Positions 39,694 through 47,849 of a stretch of 64,000 nucleotides of DNA are shown in pieces. The notes under the pieces were generated by a model that saw nothing but the letters and a program-made list of their open reading frames with translations, did no database searches and had not been told where the DNA came from. This DNA is from Bacteroidales bacterium (GTDB lineage: Bacteria; Bacteroidota; Bacteroidia; Bacteroidales; UBA1715): positions 372,001-436,000 of the forward strand of contig JADKDL010000001.1 of NCBI GenBank assembly GCA_016714605.1, read 5' to 3'. Numbering within the stretch: position 1 is the stretch's first letter; each line of letters opens with the position of its first letter. Made by a program: the position numbers and the translations under genes.

Positions 39694-40647
39694 ATGCTCA
39701 CATTAGTAAAATACGATAAGATTTACGTACTGTTTTTGATTCCATTTTTGGTAATTGGAATATGGTTTATGCAACTGTTAAATATCAACTACACAGAGGT
39801 CTATTTTGATAATAATCAAATGCCACTCTATAGACTTATAGTTAGCATTTTCCCCCATAATTCAATAATGTCAGTAATTGTTTCAATTATTTTAGTTTGT
39901 GTGAATGGGTTTCTTATTATTAGAATAAATGGAATAAATAAACTTACATCTAAAGGTACGTATCTTCCCGGTATTTTATTTGTTATGTTTATCTCCTTGT
40001 TTCCAGAATTAAGACAGCTAAATCCAATTATATTTTCATCAGTTTTTCTTCTACTAGCAATTGATAGAATTTTCCAAACATATAAAGTTGATTACCAAAT
40101 AAAACCATTTTATGAATCTGGTTTCTTAATAGGATTTGCAAGTCTTTTTTATTTTAATGCTGTATTTTTTCTTATTTACTTATTTTTCTCAATGCTTTCG
40201 ATAAGAAGATTTTATTGGAGAGAATTTCTGGCGCCTGTAGTAGGTTTAGTCACTGTTTATGCTTTTCTACTTTTCTTCTATTTTTATTTTAATAGATTGG
40301 ATGAACTGAAAGAGATCGTGCAATTTAACTTATTTCACGAAAGCGACACTTCCTTTTTTCATCTATCAAATATTATTTTCTTCGGTTATCTGTCGTTTAT
40401 TTTTATTATATCGTTAGCTCTAACATTTACAGGTATATCTAGAAAGATAATAGTTAGAAAAATATATTCTCAGTTTTTTGTGCTTTTTTTATTGGTGTTG
40501 GCAATGTTTTTCATGATACCCGCAACAAGTTTTGAATTGATTGTGTTTTTAGGTATTCCTTTGTCTTTTTTTCTGACAAATTATTTATTGAATATAAACT
40601 CCGTGCCTTTATCGGAGATAGTATTTATTGCATTTGTTAGTTTGTAG
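39694..40647 (+). CDS. DUF6427-family polytopic membrane protein
   Basis: 317 residues with about eight to ten hydrophobic segments (for example IYVLFLIPFLVIGIWFMQLL, then FLIGFASLFYFNAVFFLIYL). The segment SIRRFYWREFLAPVVGL is the conserved part of the family. Function is unknown. It follows purD by 10 bases, as in other Bacteroidota. The stop comes directly after FIAFVSL; another frame continues for some 18 codons, so a further frameshift at the end cannot be excluded. Confidence 0.8.
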   Translation: MLTLVKYDKIYVLFLIPFLVIGIWFMQLLNINYTEVYFDNNQMPLYRLIVSIFPHNSIMSVIVSIILVCVNGFLIIRINGINKLTSKGTYLPGILFVMFISLFPELRQLNPIIFSSVFLLLAIDRIFQTYKVDYQIKPFYESGFLIGFASLFYFNAVFFLIYLFFSMLSIRRFYWREFLAPVVGLVTVYAFLLFFYFYFNRLDELKEIVQFNLFHESDTSFFHLSNIIFFGYLSFIFIISLALTFTGISRKIIVRKIYSQFFVLFLLVLAMFFMIPATSFELIVFLGIPLSFFLTNYLLNINSVPLSEIVFIAFVSL

Positions 40648-40702
40648 ATTTTCTCGCAATACAGAATATTCTAAATTGTTTCCAAAGTAGCTATTGAGTT
40701 AA

Positions 40703-41341
40703 TTATCTTGCTGGTTGGTAGTTTTTATAAGAGGTAGGAATTTTGAATAAGGTATCATTCAGTTCCGATTTTGAAATATTAGTAACTGCCAATCTTGTTT
40801 TTTCATCTCTAAGCAACGTCCTTTCTATTGCAAGCATTGGCATTTTACCTTGATTATTTGGAATCATTAAGTAAAAAGAAAAATTCTTATCAGGTGTATT
40901 CCATGTTTTCACTAAGTCGGTAAAAAAGGGAAAATCATCTTCAGGAACCCAATAAGAAACTTCAGTATTTTGTTTAATATTCTTAACCCTCCACTGAAAA
41001 CACTTATACTCATTTATAATAGTATAGTGTGTAGTTTTAATAATTTGAAAATCGTTATTATTTTCATTATTTGTATTTTTTATAGGAAGGGTTGCGTACA
41101 TTTTTTTTAACGGATTTATTGCAAATACCGACTTGTCATTTGTATTTATTAAGAAATATCTTTGTAGCCTTTTGTATTTGTCAAATTCATCAATCCTAAT
41201 ATATTCACCTTTTACATTATAGGTAATGTAAGAAGTATCTGAAATGGTTTTTTTTATCATATTTATGGTTCCTTCGAAGTCTTGACCATACGAAGTGTAA
41301 CAAAAAAAACTTGTTAGAATGATAAATATATATTTTTTCAT
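40703..41341 (-). CDS. DUF4412-like secreted protein
   Basis: 212 residues. A signal peptide (about 1-20, ending TSYGQ) is followed by DFEGTINMIKK, the KGEYIRIDEF strand, a YFLINTNDKSVFAINPLKK segment, and YKCFQWRVKNIKQNTEVSYWVPED, a pattern seen in DUF4412 periplasmic proteins. It should be periplasmic or bound to the outer membrane. No function is known. It is divergently oriented from yraN. Confidence 0.75.
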   Translation of the reverse strand: MKKYIFIILTSFFCYTSYGQDFEGTINMIKKTISDTSYITYNVKGEYIRIDEFDKYKRLQRYFLINTNDKSVFAINPLKKMYATLPIKNTNNENNNDFQIIKTTHYTIINEYKCFQWRVKNIKQNTEVSYWVPEDDFPFFTDLVKTWNTPDKNFSFYLMIPNNQGKMPMLAIERTLLRDEKTRLAVTNISKSELNDTLFKIPTSYKNYQPAR

Positions 41342-41583
41342 CTGTTTATTTTTAATTGTTTTTATTTGTCACTTAAAACATTCAATTAATTTGAATAATT
41401 TTTCTTTTAAATACAAAGAATTTGCTTTCTCTATATACATCTGTTTTTTACTTGACAAATGTATTTGTTGTTAAAGATATTTATTCTTTTTAATGTGAAA
41501 CTTGATTTCACATGAATGTTTCATATCTTTATTTTTAGCTTTCTTACCCAATATTAATACGCAATTTAAATAAATTATGTTAC

Positions 41584-41954
41584 ATGAGTTCACATTTTAG
41601 TACTAAAAAAACTGGAAATATTGGAGAAAAATTTGCAGAAGAGTATTTGAAAAATAACGGATATAGAATAATTGCTACAAATTGGTTTTATAAACATAAA
41701 GAAATTGATATAATAGCTGAAAAAGATTCATTTTTGGTAATTGTAGAAGTTAAAACTCGTGCTAAAAATTATCTCATTGATCCAATGTATGCCGTAACAA
41801 AACAAAAGCAAAAATTTCTCATTGAAGCAGCCGATCATTTTATACAAACAAAAATATTTCAAAAGAGGTAAGGTTTGATGTAATTTCAATTGTTATTGAT
41901 GGCAAAAATCATATAATTGAGCATTTTGATGATGCTTTTTACCCGACACTTTAA
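41584..41954 (+). CDS. yraN: YraN/UPF0102 family predicted endonuclease-fold protein (reading frame broken once)
   Basis: The start has NIGEKFAEEYLKNNGYRIIATNW, followed by HKEIDIIAEKDSFLVIVEVKTRA, the family Asp-Glu-x-Lys pattern of a PD-(D/E)XK fold. The frame is lost in the A5 at 41850-41854. Adding one base gives QTKNISKEVRFDVISIVID and the usual terminal IIEHFDDAFYP, 123 residues in all. The biochemical role of UPF0102 proteins is not established. No RNase HII gene, a frequent neighbour elsewhere, is adjacent. Confidence 0.88.
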
Positions 41955-41995
41955 AATTTATTTTATATAAATTTTAAATATCAGAAAATAGTAAG

Positions 41996-42784
41996 CTAAA
42001 ATTCTAAGTGTTTGTCAAATAAATTTTTAAGTACACGTTCACATAAATCAGCTTCCTCTATAAAGCAAAAGTGAGATGATGCATTTAATAGAATCTTCTG
42101 TTCCTGATTTATTTCCAAATTCTCGATTAATTTATAATCTATTTGGTTGTCGTGCAAACTAAAAATAATGAGAAAGGGGATACATGTATAGAGAAGTGTT
42201 TCTGAAGAATCATCTCTTTTCCTCATAGCTTCAAGTGCAAAATCGCATCCATCGTTTGAGGTATTTATTGAAATATTTTTAATTCTCTCTATAATTCTTT
42301 CGTTTTCATTATTGTTGAAAAATAATCTAGCATTATTTAATGAAACGAGTAGTTCTTTTTTACCATTTCTAATCATCATGGCTTCCTTATTTCTCGCTTC
42401 CTTTTTTTTGGGACTATCGGCAAAGGGATGAGTGTTTATCAAAATGAATGAATTAATTCTGTTTTCATGGTTTTTTATTAAATCCATGATTATGTAACCA
42501 CCCATTGAATGCCCTATGAATGATGCTTTTAGAATATTTTCTTTGTCTAAAATTGCAATTATACAGTCTGTATATGTTTGAATTGAAGGAGCTGTTTTAA
42601 TATTTTCGGAGAGCCCATGACCGGGTAAATCTATAAGAATAACAGTGAAATTTTCAATAAAACGAGGTGCAAATGTTTCCCATGCTTCAGAAGAAGACAT
42701 GTATCCGTGAATAAAAAAAAGTGTCGGTCCGCTGCCTTTTTTAGAGTACTTTATATTAGAACCTTTATAATTGATAAATTTCAC
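41996..42784 (-). CDS. Alpha/beta hydrolase-fold protein
   Basis: 262 residues. The oxyanion segment LFFIHGYMSSSEAWE, the strand VILIDLPGHGLS and the nucleophile elbow SFIGHSMGGYIIM (Ser near residue 94) are clear. The acid is likely Asp in FSLHDNQID (near 212) and the base His in SSHFCFIEEAD (near 240). No signal peptide is seen, so it should be cytoplasmic. Substrate is unknown. It is oriented divergently from lolD and ends 42 bases beyond the convergent yraN stop. Confidence 0.88.
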   Translation of the reverse strand: MKFINYKGSNIKYSKKGSGPTLFFIHGYMSSSEAWETFAPRFIENFTVILIDLPGHGLSENIKTAPSIQTYTDCIIAILDKENILKASFIGHSMGGYIIMDLIKNHENRINSFILINTHPFADSPKKKEARNKEAMMIRNGKKELLVSLNNARLFFNNNENERIIERIKNISINTSNDGCDFALEAMRKRDDSSETLLYTCIPFLIIFSLHDNQIDYKLIENLEINQEQKILLNASSHFCFIEEADLCERVLKNLFDKHLEF

Positions 42785-42901
42785 CTATTAGTATTTTTGA
42801 ACTTTCTTATAAAATCGCATAATATACAATGCTTTATATCAATTATACAAATATAATAAACCTCTGGAGTCAAACAATTATTTTTAGCATATCAGTAATG
42901 A

Positions 42902-42932
42902 TTTGATATAAGCAAAAAACTGATTAACTTTG
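42902..42932 (+). promoter_or_regulatory. Bacteroidota-type promoter of the LolD-like gene
   Basis: TTTG at 42902-42905 and TAACTTTG at 42925-42932 are separated by exactly 19 bases, matching the Bacteroidota -33/-7 consensus TTTG-N19-TAnnTTTG. The start codon follows 48 bases later. Confidence 0.75.
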
Positions 42933-42980
42933 ACGTTTAATAAATAAAAAAATCTATTGCACTTTCAATTATAAAATGAA

Positions 42981-43631
42981 ATGATATCAGTTTCTAATCT
43001 TTATAAATCATATGGCGAAGTTTCTGTGCTAAATGGCGTCGATTTAAAAATTAATACAAATGAGATTGTTTCAATTGTAGGAAAAAGTGGAGCAGGTAAA
43101 ACTACTTTATTACAAATATTAGGAACATTATTGAAACCCGATTCAGGAGAAATAGTTTTTGATAATCAAGATATTAGTAAATTATCATCAAATGAGTTGG
43201 CACAATTCAGAAATAAGAAAATAGGTTTTATTTTTCAGTTTTATCAATTGTTACCAGAATTTACTGCATTAGAAAATGTTTGCATTCCTGCGTTGATAGG
43301 AAAAACAGAAAAGTCGAAAGCAGAAAAAAGAGCTAAGGAATTATTAGATTTTTTAAATCTAGGACATCGTATTGGTCATAAACCCAATCAGTTGTCGGGT
43401 GGAGAGCAGCAGAGAGTTGCCGTAGCAAGAGCTTTAATAAATAGTCCGAGTGTTATTTTTGCTGATGAGCCTTCTGGAAATTTGGACACAAAAAATAAAA
43501 AGGAACTTCATGAATTATTTTTTAAATTGCGTGATACGTTCAATCAAACATTTATAATTGTTACCCATGATATGAATTTAGCTGAGACTGCAGATAAAAT
43601 GATTACAATGGAAGATGGAAAAATACTTTAA
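42981..43631 (+). CDS. lolD: ABC transporter ATP-binding protein, LolD-like
   Basis: 216 residues. It has Walker A VGKSGAGKTTLL (near residue 35), a Q-loop region with FIFQFYQLLPEFTALENV, signature LSGGEQQRVAVARAL, Walker B VIFADEPSGNLD and the H-loop IIVTHDMNLA. The QFYQLLPEFTALENV segment matches LolD, which powers release of lipoproteins from the inner membrane. No permease gene (LolC/E) is adjacent, so the assignment to lipoprotein export is by sequence alone, and other MacB-type substrates remain possible. Confidence 0.85.
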   Translation: MISVSNLYKSYGEVSVLNGVDLKINTNEIVSIVGKSGAGKTTLLQILGTLLKPDSGEIVFDNQDISKLSSNELAQFRNKKIGFIFQFYQLLPEFTALENVCIPALIGKTEKSKAEKRAKELLDFLNLGHRIGHKPNQLSGGEQQRVAVARALINSPSVIFADEPSGNLDTKNKKELHELFFKLRDTFNQTFIIVTHDMNLAETADKMITMEDGKIL

Positions 43632-43719
43632 AAAAATGAAATAATCGGGAAGAAATAAATTTAATAACAATAAAAGCTAATATTAAACGTAAAGCTGTTA
43701 ATTTATTAACGAACTTTAT

Positions 43720-43727
43720 TAAATTTG
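43720..43727 (+). promoter_or_regulatory. Possible -7 element of the DUF3127 gene promoter
   Basis: TAAATTTG matches TAnnTTTG and lies 25 bases upstream of the chosen ATG at 43752. No clear TTTG occurs at -33. If real, it supports the ATG 43752 start over an upstream TTG, because the element would overlap the longer reading frame. Confidence 0.4.
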
Positions 43728-43751
43728 CCCTTTCAAAAAATAAATCACAAA

Positions 43752-44129
43752 ATGGAAGTAGAAGGAAAAATAATTCAAATTATAGAACCACAAATCGGAA
43801 CATCTGCAAAAGGACAGTGGAAAAAGCAAGATTTTATAGTTGAAACTAATGAACAGTTTCCTAAAAAAGTATGTATTGGAGTTTTCAACGACAAAATTCC
43901 TCTTAGCTCATTCAATATTGGAAGTCAAGTTAAAGTACATATAAATCTGGAGAGCAGAGAGTTTAATGGTAAGTGGTATACTAATATTAATGGATGGAAA
44001 ATAGAATTGCTTGGCGATAGCGCAGCAGCATCTGTTTCTGGTTCTACTGGTACTTCGCAGACTGTACCACCGCCAACAATTGATAATGATTGGTCAAAAT
44101 CTGAAGAAACAGATTCTTTACCGTTTTAA
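43752..44129 (+). CDS. DUF3127-family OB-fold-like protein
   Basis: 125 residues from ATG 43752. The start MEVEGKIIQIIEPQIGTSAKGQWKKQDF is written here only in part as MEVEGKIIQI with KGQWKKQDFIVET further on; both are characteristic of the family. The strands PKKVCIGVF and VKVHINLESREFNGKWYTNI and a terminal DWSKSEETDSLPF tail (similar in style to single-stranded DNA-binding tails) follow. The fold is expected to be an OB-fold; the function is not established. The longer form with a TTG start overlaps a probable promoter and is less likely. Confidence 0.88.
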   Translation: MEVEGKIIQIIEPQIGTSAKGQWKKQDFIVETNEQFPKKVCIGVFNDKIPLSSFNIGSQVKVHINLESREFNGKWYTNINGWKIELLGDSAAASVSGSTGTSQTVPPPTIDNDWSKSEETDSLPF

Positions 44130-44325
44130 TTTATTACATTATTCAATTATCTGAAAATACTTGAATAATATTTGTGTTTTGTAAATTTGATTTAAGGTTT
44201 TATATATTATCAGTAGGTTAACAGATTAATTTTTGCTTAATATGATATAGAAATTTCATATAAAAGCGGTTTAATGTCAATGCTTTCCTATTTTTGTCAA
44301 AATTTTTTATAGAAGGATTAAAAAA

Positions 44326-47300
44326 ATGATTAAAAAGTACGCGCTTGTTAATAACATAACCGGATGGTTTGTTTTTGCTATTTCAACAATAGTCTATCTA
44401 TTGACATTGGAACCTACGGTGAGTCTGTGGGATTGTGGTGAGTTTATTGCAACAGCTTATAAGTTGGAAGTTGGACATCCTCCGGGAGCCCCATTTTTCT
44501 TAATGTTGGGAAGATTCTTCTCAATATTTGCAGGAGATAATGTAGAACTAGTTGCAAAGATGGTAAACACCATGTCTGCGCTTTCAAGCTCATTTACCAT
44601 CCTTTTTTTGTTCTGGACAATCACTCGTTTGGCAAAAAAAATGTTTCCGGAAGGCGAAATGACTTTAGCCTCACTGATAGGAATAATAGGCAGTGGCTTA
44701 GTTGGTTCATTGGCATATACCTTTTCTGATACGTTTTGGTTTTCGGCTGTTGAGGGTGAAGTATATGCATTGTCATCATTTTTTACTGCAATTGTATTCT
44801 GGGCTATATTGAAATGGGAAGATTATGCTTTTCAAGAAGGTTCAGACAAATGGCTTATTTTAATAGCCTATTTGATGGGTCTTTCAATTGGAGTTCACTT
44901 ATTGAACTTACTTGCAGTACCAGCAATCGTATTTGTATATTATTTCAAGAAATCTAAGAAAATTGATAGAAACGGAATTTTAATTTCTGCCGGAATATCA
45001 ATAGTTTCTATAGCATTTATAATGTGGGGTATAATACAAGGTTCCATAAGAGTAGCAAGTAAGCTCGAACTTTTCTTTGTTAATAATATTGGAATGCCCT
45101 ATAATTCAGGTTTAGTTATATATCTAATATTACTTGTTGCTTCACTGTGTTTTGCAATCTATAGTTCTACCAAAGAAAACAAAGCATTACCTACAACAAT
45201 TGCTCTTACTTTAGCTGCAATTTTGGTGGGAATTCCTTTTATGTCAGGAGGTTTTTTCCTTTCAATATTGCTCATTGGTGGAATAGCTTTTGGCGTTTAT
45301 TTCTTAGCCTTAAAACATACGCACATTGTAAATACAGTAGCCTTAATCTTAACGGTAATATTAATTGGCTATTCGTCTTATGCAATGATTGTAATTCGTT
45401 CGCACGCAAATCCTCCTATGGATGAAAACAATCCTGAAAATGTATTTACCCTACTATCATATTTGAATCGTGAACAATACGGAGATCGTCCGCTAATGTT
45501 CGGACCATATTATAATGCACCAGTTGCTTATGAAAATGGACAGCCGGTTATTTCTGAAGAAAAAACTACATGGGTAGAAGATAATGGAAAGTATAAGGAA
45601 GTAAAATTATCAACCGATTATGAATATGATAAGAGATTTACTACTATTTTCCCTAGAATGTATAGTACTCAAGATCATCATATTAATGAATATAAAGATT
45701 GGGGTAAAATTAAAGGTAAGCCAATTAGAATAGAAGAGAATGGCGAAACTATTGTAGAAAAATGCCCAACGTTTGGTGAAAACTTGAGGTTTTTCTTTAG
45801 CTATCAAATAGGACACATGTATTGGAGATATTTCATGTGGAATTTCTCCGGTAGACAAAACGATAATCAAAGTCATGGCGGTATAACCGATGGTAACTGG
45901 ATATCTGGGATTCCTTTTATTGACGATATGTATATTGGAAATCAGGATAGTATTACTGATGCTGCTAAGAACCATCCGGCAAGAAACAAATATTATTTGC
46001 TACCATTTATATTTGGAATGCTTGGATTCTTTTTTCAATTGAAGAAAAATCCTAAAGATTTTGTGTCGGTACTTTTACTGTTCTTTTTTACAGGTATTGC
46101 AATAGTTATCTATTTGAATCAAACACCAATTCAACCAAGAGAGCGAGATTATGCTTATGCAGGATCATTTTACGCTTATACAATATGGATTGGCTTGGGT
46201 GTAATAGCTGTGTATAAGGGATTGATGGAAAGATTGACAAAATCGGCAGTAGCTCCGGTTATTTCTGTTGCTTTGGTTGGTATAGCTCCATATCTTATGG
46301 CTAAAGACAATTGGGATGATCATGACCGATCTGGTAGATATACAGCAAGAGATTTTGCTGCAAACTATTTAGAGACCTGTGAACCAAATGCACTCATATT
46401 TACTGCTGGCGACAATGACACATTTCCTCTTTGGTATGCTCAAGAGGTAGAAGGTATTCGTACCGATGTAAGAGTAGTTTGTTTGCCATTGTTATCTACC
46501 GACTGGTATTCTGAGCAAATGTTAAGAAAATCTTATCATTCAGATCCGGTTCCGTTAACAATGACAACTGATAAGTTTATTCAAGGAACAAGAGATTATT
46601 GTCCGGTTTATGAACAAGAAAAGTTTAAGACTCAATATTTGCCTCTGAAAAAAGTAATGGAGTTTGTTTTAGATGACTCTGAACAAACAAAAGTTAAGAT
46701 GGCTAATGGCATGAATATGAATTATTTCCCAGCCAAGAATCTTATTCTACCAATTAATAAAGCTGATGTAATAAAGGCAAATATTTTGGATTCAAAGTTT
46801 CATGAAAGTATTGTTGATACAATTGAATTTTCTTTGCGTGGAAGTTATATCTTGAAAAATGAATTGGTAATTCTTGATTTTCTTGATGATATGGATTGGT
46901 CTAGACCATTGTATTTTACATCAATCAATTCAAAGGAAACAATGGGATTGGATAATTATTTTAGATTTGATGGATTTGCTTATAAATTTGTTCCCGCACA
47001 GTCGTATTTGTTATCTAAATCAATGGATTATGTGAGCAAAAAAGTTAGAGGCAATGAAACAACTAATGTAAAAGAAAAGAATGATTTGATGGAAATTACC
47101 GGAATACTAAAATCTTCTGGTAAATACAATACTGTAATTCAATCAAGAAAAGAATTAAAATCATTGTTAACGAGTCTGTTGCAAGAGAGATTTGCAGCAT
47201 ACATCCCATTATTCTTAAAATTAAGTGAAAATGGTGTGAAAATGGATACCGATTTGGTTTATAATAACCTTATGAATAAGTACAAATGGGGTAGGATGAA

Positions 47301-47775
47301 TGAAGAGAATGTTTATATAGACCACTTTAATGATAGAACCATTAGAGTTATAGGAATAAGAAATATATTTGGTGAGCTTGCTACTGCATTAATTGAAGAG
47401 AATAAATTAGACTCTGCAACTAAAGTATTAGATAAATGTATGGATTTGATGCCTAACCATAAAGTTCCGTATGAAGTTTCTATGATTCAGTTGGCCGAAA
47501 TGTATTATAAAGCCAATCAAACTGCTAAAGCAAATAAAATAATTGTAGATTATTCAGAAGTTTGCGCACAAGAGTTAAGATATTATGGTTCATTGTCTAT
47601 GAAACACAAGCAACTTATTTCCAGAGAAGAACAAAGAGCGCAATATATTATTGCTGCGTTATTAGATAAGGCTCGACAATTTAAACAAGAAGAAACTGTT
47701 GTTGAAGTAGAGAAACTTTTGCAGAATTATTCTCCAACATCTGCAGAAATTATTAAGCAGTTTAGAATGAATTAA
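44326..47775 (+). CDS. DUF2723 / glycosyltransferase family 117 membrane protein with TPR-like C-terminus
   Basis: 1149 residues. About ten membrane helices in the first 400 residues surround the conserved WDCGEFIATAYKLEVGHPPGAPFF motif (residues about 37-60), which holds the acidic residues typical of lipid-linked-sugar transferases. A soluble domain follows, with TPIQPRERDYAYAGSFYAY and FTAGDNDTFPLWYAQEVEG. The C-terminal 200 residues are helical and TPR-like. The family is related to the human TMEM260 O-mannosyltransferase. A role in O-glycosylation of secreted proteins is inferred from the family. It is followed by its own terminator and a second membrane glycosyltransferase. Confidence 0.92.
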   Translation: MIKKYALVNNITGWFVFAISTIVYLLTLEPTVSLWDCGEFIATAYKLEVGHPPGAPFFLMLGRFFSIFAGDNVELVAKMVNTMSALSSSFTILFLFWTITRLAKKMFPEGEMTLASLIGIIGSGLVGSLAYTFSDTFWFSAVEGEVYALSSFFTAIVFWAILKWEDYAFQEGSDKWLILIAYLMGLSIGVHLLNLLAVPAIVFVYYFKKSKKIDRNGILISAGISIVSIAFIMWGIIQGSIRVASKLELFFVNNIGMPYNSGLVIYLILLVASLCFAIYSSTKENKALPTTIALTLAAILVGIPFMSGGFFLSILLIGGIAFGVYFLALKHTHIVNTVALILTVILIGYSSYAMIVIRSHANPPMDENNPENVFTLLSYLNREQYGDRPLMFGPYYNAPVAYENGQPVISEEKTTWVEDNGKYKEVKLSTDYEYDKRFTTIFPRMYSTQDHHINEYKDWGKIKGKPIRIEENGETIVEKCPTFGENLRFFFSYQIGHMYWRYFMWNFSGRQNDNQSHGGITDGNWISGIPFIDDMYIGNQDSITDAAKNHPARNKYYLLPFIFGMLGFFFQLKKNPKDFVSVLLLFFFTGIAIVIYLNQTPIQPRERDYAYAGSFYAYTIWIGLGVIAVYKGLMERLTKSAVAPVISVALVGIAPYLMAKDNWDDHDRSGRYTARDFAANYLETCEPNALIFTAGDNDTFPLWYAQEVEGIRTDVRVVCLPLLSTDWYSEQMLRKSYHSDPVPLTMTTDKFIQGTRDYCPVYEQEKFKTQYLPLKKVMEFVLDDSEQTKVKMANGMNMNYFPAKNLILPINKADVIKANILDSKFHESIVDTIEFSLRGSYILKNELVILDFLDDMDWSRPLYFTSINSKETMGLDNYFRFDGFAYKFVPAQSYLLSKSMDYVSKKVRGNETTNVKEKNDLMEITGILKSSGKYNTVIQSRKELKSLLTSLLQERFAAYIPLFLKLSENGVKMDTDLVYNNLMNKYKWGRMNEENVYIDHFNDRTIRVIGIRNIFGELATALIEENKLDSATKVLDKCMDLMPNHKVPYEVSMIQLAEMYYKANQTAKANKIIVDYSEVCAQELRYYGSLSMKHKQLISREEQRAQYIIAALLDKARQFKQEETVVEVEKLLQNYSPTSAEIIKQFRMN

Positions 47776-47800
47776 TTATTAACTTTATATACAAAAGGGC

Positions 47801-47835
47801 AGGCAGATAAAAAAATGTATTTGTCTGCCTTTTTT
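47801..47835 (+). terminator. Terminator between the two glycosyltransferase genes
   Basis: The stem AGGCAGA/TCTGCCT with an internal A-rich loop runs into five or more T residues, 25 bases after the stop at 47775. It ends only 15 bases before the next start codon, so that next gene may be read by read-through. Confidence 0.7.
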
Positions 47836-47849
47836 ATTATTTTACTATT

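Noticed and set aside
40640..40700. Another frameshift at the end of the DUF6427 gene
   Set aside because: An alternate frame stays open for about 18 codons, but it shows no recognisable family motif, and the present length is acceptable.
43725..43751. Upstream TTG start of the DUF3127 protein
   Set aside because: It overlaps a TAnnTTTG element and adds residues not seen in the family.
47801..47835. Treating the two glycosyltransferase genes as one simple operon
   Set aside because: A convincing terminator lies between them, leaving only read-through.
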